Assembly (NCBI RefSeq): GCF_001648595.1
Contig: NZ_LBAW01000002.1
Span: forward strand, 186,001 to 250,000
Reading direction: 5' to 3'
DNA from: Legionella bozemanae
GTDB taxonomy: Bacteria; Pseudomonadota; Gammaproteobacteria; Legionellales; Legionellaceae
Length of the DNA: 64,000 nucleotides
A model generated the notes under the pieces. The model was not told the origin of the DNA. It did not search any database and was given only the letters and a program-made list of their open reading frames with translations. Made by a program: the position numbers and the translations under genes. Position 1 is the stretch's first letter. Each line of letters starts with the position of its first letter. Shown piece by piece: positions 46,588 to 54,153 of this stretch.

Positions 46588-46847
46588 TATTTTTGTACCT
46601 TTCTAGAGTTTGATATAATTATTTTGAATAAACGATTAATAAATTCCTTTGGCAAATGATATTGTTTGGATAAATACTCATAAAACTCAAACAATTGTTT
46701 TTCACGGGAGCGGTCTACTATTTTTTTTCCTTCTTTTGATTTTAAGGCGCCAATTTGTTTCGATAATTCGAGACGCTTTGCTAAGATTTCAATGATGCAC
46801 GCATCAGTTTGTTCAATTTGTTTTCTCAATTCTTCGAGCGTAGGCAT
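46587..46847 (-). CDS. Chorismate mutase (AroQ class, monofunctional)
   Basis: 86 residues, all helical: LRKQIEQTDACIIEILAKRLELSKQIGALK contains the conserved Arg/Lys and Leu pattern of AroQ helix 1, then KIVDRSREKQLFEFY and the C-terminal helix. Converts chorismate to prephenate. It stands between prephenate dehydratase and the aminotransferase. AAGGAG precedes the ATG. In E. coli this activity is fused to the dehydratase; here it is separate. Confidence 0.88.
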   Translation of the reverse strand: MPTLEELRKQIEQTDACIIEILAKRLELSKQIGALKSKEGKKIVDRSREKQLFEFYEYLSKQYHLPKEFINRLFKIIISNSRKVQK

Positions 46848-46857
46848 GATTTTCTCC

Positions 46858-47445
46858 TTACTTGAGAAGACTTGTGTTATCGCGATACTTTTTTACCAGG
46901 ATAAAAGCAGTTCGATTCGGATGGCTGTCGTGAATATTTGCTGCTTTTATTTCTAAACCATAAAGTTCGGCACACCGTGCCGGTGCAATCACCGCGGCAT
47001 GGGATGGCAATATCCCTTCTGCTAAATCCTTTGCTGCTTTTGCGGTATCGATCCACTCTATTTGTTCGGTCTCTTTAAATTGTTTTCGTAAAAATTGGTT
47101 GCATTGAGCTAATCCTTGGGGATGGGATACAATGTGCGTAATTTGATCGCGCTGAATTCCAGGATTTACAAGCAAGCATTGATTAATTTCATGCCATAAT
47201 TCGTCAACAAGAGTAAATAAATGTCTGCCCATTGCCTGGAATGCTGGTTTTACTAATCCTCCTAAAAGATTAACAACAGGCACGATACCCAGATTAATGG
47301 CTCCGTTTTCAATAGCATTGAGAACGCCTTCCATATCCAGTAAATGGATAAGAGTGGGATCAATTCCTTTTTGTCTTGCATAAATTAGGGCTGCTTCTTC
47401 AGAAAACGAGCCCACATCACCAGAAATACCGAATAAAGTCGTCAT
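46858..47445 (-). CDS. Prephenate dehydratase, short form without ACT domain
   Basis: 195 residues covering only the catalytic two-lobed domain: GDVGSFSEEAALIYARQKG, AIENGAINLGIVPVVNLLGG, EINQCLLVNPG, VSHPQGLAQC, DTAKAAKDLAEG and HAAVIAPARCAELYGL. The usual C-terminal TRF motif appears as NRTAF. Converts prephenate to phenylpyruvate. No ACT regulatory domain follows, so feedback inhibition may be lost and transcriptional attenuation may carry control instead. The ATG overlaps the DAHP synthase stop by 4 bp. Confidence 0.85.
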   Translation of the reverse strand: MTTLFGISGDVGSFSEEAALIYARQKGIDPTLIHLLDMEGVLNAIENGAINLGIVPVVNLLGGLVKPAFQAMGRHLFTLVDELWHEINQCLLVNPGIQRDQITHIVSHPQGLAQCNQFLRKQFKETEQIEWIDTAKAAKDLAEGILPSHAAVIAPARCAELYGLEIKAANIHDSHPNRTAFILVKKYRDNTSLLK

Positions 47446-48518
47446 ACGAGTTCCTCCATGGGTAATTCTTTTTTCTCTAAAGATCGTAACTTAGCTAATT
47501 CCAACAGAAAAGTTTCTGTTTGCTCCCAGCTTAGACAAGGGTCGGTGACAGATAGCCCACTTAAATCAAGGGCTTCTGGGGCCATCGGATCTACTTTTTG
47601 ACTCCCTTCTTTGATAAAACTTTCAACCATGAATCCTTTGACCAATGGCTTTAAATCAGGATGCCTTTTAAGGCTATCCAAAACACTTAAAGCAATGGAG
47701 GGTTGTAATTGATGATTTTTTTTGCCATCTACCAGACAATTATCATGGCTGACATCAACAATGACCGAAGGGTTAGCTATCTTATGGAGATCCATATAGC
47801 ACTTCACCTCTTTAAGATGGGCAATGGAATAATTAGGTGCATGGTTTGAGCCACGTAAAACCAGATGAGCATGATGATTGCCATGTGTTTGCACTTCATA
47901 GCCATCAAATACAGCGACATGATCATGTTGTGAGGCAACAATACTATTTACCCCCACTGCTAACGAACCATGTGTGGGATTTTTTAATCCTACAGCGCAA
48001 TCTAGAGCGGAAGCAAAAATTCGATGCTCTTGATCCTCTGAGCTGCGAGCACCAATGGCTACCCATGAGAGAAGCTCAAGAAATCCTTTGGCATTATGAG
48101 TAAATAAAGCTTCATCGGCAATGGACAATCCCATTTCGATGACTTTAATCATCATCTCTCGTGTGTATTTTATTCCGGCTGCGATGTCTGGGGGAGAAAA
48201 TAAATCGGGTTGGTTTACAGGGCCTGTCCATCCTTTAGTTGTCCGGGGCTTTTGAATATATACTCTCATGATTAATTTTAATTCGTGTTTTACTTTCTCA
48301 TTGAGTTTCACTAAACGTTTGGCGTATTCCAGAACAGCCTTTTTAGGCCAGGCAGAACAAGGCCCCACGATCATTAAAAGACGATGATCACGGCCTTCTA
48401 AGATTGCTTTGATTTCTTCTCTATCGCGAGCAATTTGTTGAGCGGCAGCATGCGATAAGGGGATTTTTTGAATAATTTCTTCTACAGGAGGTAGTTTTTT
48501 TAAAATTGAATAACTCAT
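47442..48518 (-). CDS. 3-deoxy-D-arabino-heptulosonate 7-phosphate (DAHP) synthase, class I
   Basis: 358 residues from ATG 48518, which has GGAGGGG upstream; five in-frame codons earlier are rejected. AroF/G/H signatures: LLMIVGPCSAWPKKAVLEYA, LIMRVYIQKPRTTKGWTGP, WVAIGARSSEDQEHR, GLKNPTHGSLAVGVNS, HLVLRGSNHAPNY, VDVSHDNCLVDGKK. Condenses PEP and erythrose 4-phosphate at the entry to the shikimate pathway. It is the first gene of a four-gene operon for phenylalanine, preceded by a Phe-type attenuator. Confidence 0.93.
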   Translation of the reverse strand: MSYSILKKLPPVEEIIQKIPLSHAAAQQIARDREEIKAILEGRDHRLLMIVGPCSAWPKKAVLEYAKRLVKLNEKVKHELKLIMRVYIQKPRTTKGWTGPVNQPDLFSPPDIAAGIKYTREMMIKVIEMGLSIADEALFTHNAKGFLELLSWVAIGARSSEDQEHRIFASALDCAVGLKNPTHGSLAVGVNSIVASQHDHVAVFDGYEVQTHGNHHAHLVLRGSNHAPNYSIAHLKEVKCYMDLHKIANPSVIVDVSHDNCLVDGKKNHQLQPSIALSVLDSLKRHPDLKPLVKGFMVESFIKEGSQKVDPMAPEALDLSGLSVTDPCLSWEQTETFLLELAKLRSLEKKELPMEELV

Positions 48519-48586
48519 AATCCCCTCCTGCAACCCGTAAGTACTTTGGATAGGTCATGAGAACAACGCGGCGATTGATGATGCAT
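48515..48586 (-). other. 23-codon minicistron coupled to DAHP synthase start
   Basis: An ATG at 48586 with GGAG upstream opens a 23-residue frame (MHHQSPRCSHDLSK at its start) whose TGA overlaps the ATG of the DAHP synthase gene. It lies after the attenuator terminator, so it would be translated only in read-through transcripts. It could couple translation or be incidental. No homologue recognised. Confidence 0.35.
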
Positions 48587-48651
48587 GATGTACACTCCTC
48601 TTTGGTTCTATCCAACGCCCATGCTTTTTATTGTCTGGGAATTCGGGTACC

Positions 48652-48678
48652 AAAAACCCCCAGACTAAGCTGGGGGTT
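48652..48678 (-). terminator. Attenuator terminator of the Phe operon
   Basis: On the minus strand AACCCCCAG-cttagt-CTGGGGGTT forms a 9-bp stem followed by a run of T. It stands after the leader peptide frame and before the DAHP synthase gene. An upstream segment GCTGGGTGGTT (48701-48711) can pair with its 5' arm, giving an alternative antiterminator. Confidence 0.78.
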
Positions 48679-48698
48679 GGAGTGTTAGTTTATTCTAC

Positions 48699-48806
48699 CT
48701 AACCACCCAGCGCCGGGCTAAAAAAGCTAAAATAAAAAAAGCAAACAACGGCTTGTGTAAAAGCTGCTTTTCTATTTAACTTTTGGTGTACGGTAGAATG
48801 AGACAT
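48699..48806 (-). CDS. Phe-rich leader peptide of the phenylalanine operon (pheL-like)
   Basis: 35 codons from ATG 48806. The C-terminal half carries the control codons: CFFYFSFF, six Phe and one Tyr within eight residues, then SPALGG and TAG. This is the layout of pheL-type leaders, in which charged tRNA-Phe governs ribosome pausing. The stop codon lies at the edge of the antiterminator strand. No strong ribosome site is visible before the ATG, the weakest point of the call. Confidence 0.72.
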   Translation of the reverse strand: MSHSTVHQKLNRKAAFTQAVVCFFYFSFFSPALGG

Positions 48807-48837
48807 GAAAAAATCACAAAAATTTATCTGTACTATT

Positions 48838-48866
48838 AATATACAATTTAGTGGTGGGGCTGTCAA
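48838..48866 (-). promoter_or_regulatory. Promoter of the Phe operon leader
   Basis: On the minus strand TTGACA (complement of 48861-48866) is followed after 17 bp by TATATT (complement of 48838-48843). Both hexamers are near the sigma-70 consensus. The predicted start near 48831 gives a leader of about 180 nucleotides up to the terminator. Confidence 0.75.
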
Positions 48867-49016
48867 TACCCTAAAGAATATTGAAATTATTTGCGCAGCA
48901 GCACTTATAACCCTCTGTGTGATTATGTTGGGTCTGATTTTGCTGTGTTTTCTGTGACTTGCCAGCGACGTGCAATAGGGCTATATTTTTTACTTCTCTT
49001 TCTAAAACAGTAAAAA

Positions 49017-50123
49017 ATGACCAAAATTGCGCTTTACTTAGCTGGTGGTGGAGCCCGCGGCGCCTATCAGGCAGGGGTTCTTAAAGCGATCAGCACCATT
49101 CTTGATACAAAAAAAATTCCTTTCAATATGATTAGCGGCGTGAGTGTTGGCAGTATTAATGCTGCGGTAATTGCTGAAAATGCACTGGATTTTTCTGCTG
49201 GTACGAACAAATTAAATGAATTATGGAATAATATTACGTGCCAGCATATTTTTAAGTCCAGCAATTATGCGCTAAGCATATCAGCTATGCGGAATATGAG
49301 CAGTATGCTGACCAGACAACGCCTTTTGGGCCATATTCTTGATACCTCGCCTTTGCGCCAGTTTATTAATAACATCATTAATTTTGAGGTTCTGGATGGC
49401 GTGATTAAGAATAAGCATTTAGACATGATGGAAATCATCAGTAACTGTTATGAAATGCAAAAAACCATCTCCTTTTATCAACATCATGCAGAGGATTTTG
49501 CAGATTGGGATGATCCACTTCACAGCAGTCAACGGGTTACTCTGCAAATGAAGTATTTTTTGGCGTCGACCTCATTGCCTTTATTCTTTCCGCCTGCAAA
49601 AATCGATGGACTTCATTATGGAGATGGTCATGTGGGATTAGCAGCTCCGTTACGTGGTGCTATCCGTTGTCAGGTAGATAAGATTTTAATTATTGGTACG
49701 CGCACATTACCGAGTATGAGCGATCCAGAAAAATTACGCGGCGGCGATATTGATTTTTCTCGTGTTTTGGGGGGTATGGTTAATGGGTTATTTTTAGATA
49801 ATCTCGAGCGTGATCTGGAGATGGTAAGTCATATGAACCATATGGCGCATATGGTTCCCACGAGGGATCATTCTCATTGGCGTCCCATCCAAACCTTACA
49901 TCTACGACCGAGTGTGGATGTAGCCAGTCTGGCTCAATCTCAATACAATAATATACCTATGCTCTTGCGTATTCTGCTTAATTTTCTTGGTGCTAAGCGG
50001 CATTCTGGTGATTTACTCAGTTTTCTTTTATTTGAAAAGGCGTTCACTCGCGAATTAATAAAATTAGGTTTTGATGATACGATGGCTGCACATAATTCCG
50101 TTTTAGATTTTTTTAATGCATAG
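49017..50123 (+). CDS. Patatin-like phospholipase
   Basis: 368 residues. Oxyanion loop GGGARGAYQAGV at the N-terminus, nucleophile elbow GVSVGSIN (Ser near 45), and YGDGHVGLAAPL supplying the catalytic Asp of the Ser-Asp dyad. The C-terminal third is helical and less conserved. The family releases fatty acids from phospholipids; Legionella secretes several patatins such as VipD through Dot/Icm. No signal peptide is seen. The ribosome site is weak. It diverges from the Phe operon promoter. Confidence 0.87.
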   Translation: MTKIALYLAGGGARGAYQAGVLKAISTILDTKKIPFNMISGVSVGSINAAVIAENALDFSAGTNKLNELWNNITCQHIFKSSNYALSISAMRNMSSMLTRQRLLGHILDTSPLRQFINNIINFEVLDGVIKNKHLDMMEIISNCYEMQKTISFYQHHAEDFADWDDPLHSSQRVTLQMKYFLASTSLPLFFPPAKIDGLHYGDGHVGLAAPLRGAIRCQVDKILIIGTRTLPSMSDPEKLRGGDIDFSRVLGGMVNGLFLDNLERDLEMVSHMNHMAHMVPTRDHSHWRPIQTLHLRPSVDVASLAQSQYNNIPMLLRILLNFLGAKRHSGDLLSFLLFEKAFTRELIKLGFDDTMAAHNSVLDFFNA

Positions 50124-50198
50124 CCTATTTTGTGCCTGGAATATTCTTGTAACGTTTCATCTAATAATTGTCTTGAACTCCTACTTCAAAACAGTTGC

Positions 50199-52946
50199 TT
50201 AGCGTTTTTTATTCATTATGTTGTCTTCTAATTGAGTGGCATAATCAGTTAATAACTTTGCAACGTAGTCTTCTGTTTTTTTATCATAGAAAGATTTAGG
50301 GGCTTGCCACATGTCCGCTTCGGCTAAAATTGATTCTTTAGATTCATCCAATACGTGTGCCAACTGTTCTTTATCTGCTGCCGAAATGGGAAGCGTTTGT
50401 ATTGTTTGCAAAACATGTTCTTTTTCTAGGGGATGATGTTGTGAATTTTTTGTTGATGGAGAGTGGGTACTACTAAAAAATAAAAAGGATTTATGATTAC
50501 TATATTCTTTAGGTGGCTTATAGGTACTTTGAGGTTGAATCGCACGGCTCAAGTCCATTAAAATTTGTGCTATTTGTTGACTCAATTGCTGCTCGTAAAA
50601 TGTGCTGTCTCGCCACGCAGAAGCTTCTTTATTGAGTACTTCGACAGGTTGGTCTATCAATAAAACTAATTCTTCCTTATCTTCTTCACTGATAGGAAGA
50701 CTGAATAAGCGGTTCAAGGTTTGTTCTTTAAGACGAGCATGGACATAGTTTGTTAGAATTTGCTCTACTTGGTTGCAAACATTTTGTTCGTATAAGTCGC
50801 TATGCAGCCAATCAAGCGCTTCTTTTTTAATGAGCTCAATAGGTTGATCCAACAATAAAACGAACTCATGTTTATCTATATCGCTAATAGGAAGACTTAA
50901 TAATGCGCTTAAGGTTTGCTGCTTTACATCCATCGCGTCATTTTCAGAAGTTTCTGGAGGATACATCATCTCTTCTGCATCTACATCATAATTATCCGAT
51001 AAATATTCTTCAGAAATACCTGTTTTAAGGATTGCTTCAATTCCCGAGGGAAGTAAATGTGTGGGTAAAATTTGAAATAAACTGGATAATGTCTCAGAAG
51101 AAAGTTTTTTAAAGTATTCCTCATCATTATCTTCAAGTGCTTTTTTACATAGAGCGATAATATAGTCTTCATCGATATCCATTGTGATGTCGATGCTAAA
51201 ATTTTCTAATGATCTGCAGTCAACAAAGTCTGCATATTTATCTTTTATCCATTGATTGCCACCGGCATTTTGTGCACAACGCAAGAAAATATTTGATAAA
51301 AAATATTGCTGATTTTGGGCATCTAAATGATGCAAAATTGAAGTAATTAATCGATCATCGTCTGCATTTAGAATTAACTTGAATATTTTATTGTTTTTTT
51401 CCTCGAATATTTTTAATACCGTGGTTTGCTCCAATTTTCTGGTTTCTAATAGTTTTATGAGTAATTCTGTTTTTTCTGTATGGATAAGATAATTAAAGAA
51501 ATCTTCCTGATATTTTTGTAAAAAAATACTCCCTTTCTCGCCTTCCAAATCACGGGATAACTCCTGTGCTGCCAGTGCAAAAAATTGATATGTGGCGTTT
51601 TCTTCAACAAATCTTAATAACCCATCATAGGCATTAAATTCTTGATGAATCGTTGCAGTAATTTGTTGCCACTGCTTTAGGAGGACTGATCTTTGCTCCG
51701 TGGCAATTTCAATCATTTTTTGTAACATTTCTTGATTGATTTCATCTTCGGTAACAAGATGTACACAAGCATTGATGTAATCATAAAGTGGTTGGTGCTC
51801 ATTAAGTTCTTGAATGAATTTTAAAAATTGGTTATCCAAAAAATATCTTTTATTATCTACAACATCAAAAAAAGGTAAGGAAAGAGAAGACATCACCTGA
51901 CCAATAGAAGTATCCCCCGCTGCACATGTTGTATCTGCTATAGCGAATAAAGCATTTATTTCATCATTGGAGCAATCTTTCATTTGCAACACATCTATTT
52001 GTCTTTGCCCATCTCCAATTTTGATAATCGATTCACTACCATCACTGTTATGAAAAACAATGTGTCCAATGCCTGCTTGAGACAAACTGGATAAATCCAT
52101 TTCTTTTAAAGTGGCAGGATTTAATTGATTCGAGGTAATTAAAATATTTTTTTGCTCCGATATCTTACTGACTAATGTGAGGTAAGCTTGCTTTGTTAAT
52201 TTGGTATGCAGATAACCTGTAGCAATAAAGCAGTCTTGACTTATCGCTTGGGACACAATCTTTTTAACAAGCGGGCTTTTAATGTGTTGATCGATTATGT
52301 CTTTTTTAGAGATTTTTTGAGAATCTAATTCGTTACTCAGCTGACTTATTGTTTCATTTAATTTTATTCCTGTTTCTTTATTATGCTTTTCAAGTCCCAT
52401 ATAAACTAAACCTTGGGCATAGGGTTTGGTTTGGTGTGCAGATATGCCGGGTCTAATTTCAAAAAAAGATAACCAATCGTGTTGTGTAAAAATTCCGTTA
52501 GCATTCAAAAATGTATTTTTATCTGAAATTTGAAGTTGGGCAGATATCTGCATTCTAAAATCGGAGCGTTCTAAAATACCTGCTTGTTGTAAGGCTTTTA
52601 AAGCACCTTGCCCTTTATCTGTTAAAACCAATGCTCCATTTTCATTAACTGTGTAAGGAATAAGATAATAATTTTCAGACTGCCCGACTTCTAAAATTGA
52701 TGCCGCTTTCTCCATGTCTGTATCAAGGACAAATGCAACACGAGTAATATTGGTATGGGGGACTGATTCAAGATAATCAGCAAAATCTTTCAAATGAACT
52801 AAATCACCAATGCCATCGGGCAACACATGAGTACAGAGTACAAAATTAATGGGGGAGTTTGTATCTGAATTAAAAAGTTCAGATTTTTCTTTTCGTAAAG
52901 AGGCCATACTCTCTAGAAAATGATGTATCTCTTTGTCGGTATTCAT
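50199..52946 (-). CDS. Large hypothetical protein with three C-terminal repeats, effector candidate
   Basis: 915 residues. The N-terminus (FVLCTHVLPDGIGDLVHLKDFADYL) resembles the glycine-rich start of GT-B-like folds seen in other Legionella proteins, but I cannot prove the match. A central helical region follows. The last 250 residues contain three degenerate units near 672, 740 and 845, each with LPIS..DK, a Leu/Asp-rich turn, a Glu-Ala-x-x-Trp helix and a closing helix. GAGAAG precedes the ATG. No signal peptide. Function unknown. Confidence 0.65.
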   Translation of the reverse strand: MNTDKEIHHFLESMASLRKEKSELFNSDTNSPINFVLCTHVLPDGIGDLVHLKDFADYLESVPHTNITRVAFVLDTDMEKAASILEVGQSENYYLIPYTVNENGALVLTDKGQGALKALQQAGILERSDFRMQISAQLQISDKNTFLNANGIFTQHDWLSFFEIRPGISAHQTKPYAQGLVYMGLEKHNKETGIKLNETISQLSNELDSQKISKKDIIDQHIKSPLVKKIVSQAISQDCFIATGYLHTKLTKQAYLTLVSKISEQKNILITSNQLNPATLKEMDLSSLSQAGIGHIVFHNSDGSESIIKIGDGQRQIDVLQMKDCSNDEINALFAIADTTCAAGDTSIGQVMSSLSLPFFDVVDNKRYFLDNQFLKFIQELNEHQPLYDYINACVHLVTEDEINQEMLQKMIEIATEQRSVLLKQWQQITATIHQEFNAYDGLLRFVEENATYQFFALAAQELSRDLEGEKGSIFLQKYQEDFFNYLIHTEKTELLIKLLETRKLEQTTVLKIFEEKNNKIFKLILNADDDRLITSILHHLDAQNQQYFLSNIFLRCAQNAGGNQWIKDKYADFVDCRSLENFSIDITMDIDEDYIIALCKKALEDNDEEYFKKLSSETLSSLFQILPTHLLPSGIEAILKTGISEEYLSDNYDVDAEEMMYPPETSENDAMDVKQQTLSALLSLPISDIDKHEFVLLLDQPIELIKKEALDWLHSDLYEQNVCNQVEQILTNYVHARLKEQTLNRLFSLPISEEDKEELVLLIDQPVEVLNKEASAWRDSTFYEQQLSQQIAQILMDLSRAIQPQSTYKPPKEYSNHKSFLFFSSTHSPSTKNSQHHPLEKEHVLQTIQTLPISAADKEQLAHVLDESKESILAEADMWQAPKSFYDKKTEDYVAKLLTDYATQLEDNIMNKKR

Positions 52947-53125
52947 CGTCAGCGTACTTCTCGTTATTTGCTTATTTATTGTTGTTTTTGGTTAAAAACT
53001 AACTCATTATTGAAGTGTAGCATAGGATGTTTTGTGATTTAGTGTCGATTTAAATAATTAATCTAAAGTTCTAATAACAAGAGTGGGTTAAAAGATTTTA
53101 CAGGACCTAGGACGTTTACAATAAA

Positions 53126-53205
53126 ACTGGCTCCCGTGGATAAGCGTGGGAGGTAGTAATTCATTGAAAATGACTCAATAACTCAAGATTTCTTATCAGA
53201 AAACA
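53126..53205 (-). repeat. Dispersed repeat family (GATAAGAAA...TTGAGTCATT...), copy 3
   Basis: On the minus strand this reads GATAAGAAATCTTGAGTTAT, TTGAGTCATTTTCAATGAA, then a CTCCC/GGGAG hairpin, matching 40671-40755. Its beginning overlaps the last codon and stop of the nucleotidyltransferase-like gene, suggesting insertion at the gene's end. Confidence 0.6.
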
Positions 53206-53942
53206 GAAGGGTTATTGTTCGTAGGATTTTCATTTTCAGGTGGTAGTTCTTGCGTCTTTAAGCGAACAAACCTTCGCCATGCTTTTTGTAGGGTCAGTGC
53301 CGCATCATGATGTTCGGCATGATATCCGTCTTTGAAAAAATAATGACTTCGAATATAGTTCGCGGTACTTGGCGTAACCAAGCCAGCTATTTGAGGTTCT
53401 TCATCGTTGGGCATATTACATACTTTGGACCGTACCAAAGTTGAAGAAACAGTTAAAAACTCATTTCCCAGCTCCAGTATCCTAATATTGTTCAATTGGT
53501 GCTCTGCTATGGCCTTGGTTAATTGATCTGCTTCATTTTCGCCTCTGGGAGCAACAATAACTTCTTCATAGTTTTTACAATATTTTGCTGAGGTGATAAA
53601 TGAATCTTGACCAACGATAGGTACAATACAGGCGTTTCCATTCATCTTCTCAATTAATTGACTGTCTACTTTATAATTATCTGTTTGAACAATGATTTCG
53701 ATTGGGGTCTGCTTCATCAAAGCAATGGGTTGTTGTTTATCACTATCCCAAAACATTTTTCGAATCATGGCCGCTCTATTTTTGCCTGGAGTATGGTAGT
53801 GCTTAGGGCCAGTATTATCATTAATTACAATGACTAATTTATCGAGGTTGCCTTGAGTTATTGCGTTTTTCATGATGTTGAAATGTGCCACGGTTGGTGG
53901 ATCAAACGTTCCCCAATAAAGTCCAATCTTACTTCTTGCCAT
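53196..53942 (-). CDS. NadD-like nucleotidyltransferase with C-terminal IQ-type motif
   Basis: 248 residues from ATG 53942, with GGGAG before it; a 58-codon upstream extension crosses palindromic repeat DNA and is rejected. The N-terminus (GLYWGTFDPPTVAHFNIMKNA) has the HxxH-type nucleotidyltransferase motif as THAHF-like TVAHF, and KNRAAMIRKMFWDS and LSSTLVRSKV-type SSTLVRSKV are present. A C-terminal helix (ALTLQKAWRRFVRLK) fits the calmodulin-binding IQ consensus. The family adenylates or cytidylates mononucleotides. The IQ motif suggests action inside a eukaryotic host, an inference. Confidence 0.7.
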   Translation of the reverse strand: MARSKIGLYWGTFDPPTVAHFNIMKNAITQGNLDKLVIVINDNTGPKHYHTPGKNRAAMIRKMFWDSDKQQPIALMKQTPIEIIVQTDNYKVDSQLIEKMNGNACIVPIVGQDSFITSAKYCKNYEEVIVAPRGENEADQLTKAIAEHQLNNIRILELGNEFLTVSSTLVRSKVCNMPNDEEPQIAGLVTPSTANYIRSHYFFKDGYHAEHHDAALTLQKAWRRFVRLKTQELPPENENPTNNNPSVF

Positions 53943-54070
53943 GATACTCCCGGATAAAAAGGAAGAATTATATAAATTGAACATTAAGGAATTATTAATG
54001 TTTGATGCTTCGAAGCATAGGTCAGAGTAACTGCATGAATATAAAACAGCTTTTTTGCCTTTTGCTTTGT

Positions 54071-54126
54071 GCGCGGGATCCACCTCTTTGGTGGTCATCA
54101 TGGATTCCGCGCACAATGCGCGGAAT
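54071..54126. repeat. Nested hairpins with shared arm
   Basis: GCGCGGGATCCA (54071-54082) pairs with TGGATTCCGCGC (54101-54112), enclosing CCACC-tcttt-GGTGG. The right arm can pair instead with GCGCGGAAT (54118-54126) through ATTCCGCGC. The two folds are mutually exclusive. It lies between the sphingomyelinase-like gene and the nucleotidyltransferase-like gene. Confidence 0.55.
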
Positions 54127-54153
54127 GTAGGTATTTTGATTCGACGTGATCCA

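Noticed and set aside
53943..54116. 58-codon extension of the nucleotidyltransferase-like gene
   Set aside because: It runs through palindromic repeat DNA, and the nucleotidyltransferase fold starts right at the ATG at 53942, which has a GGGAG site.
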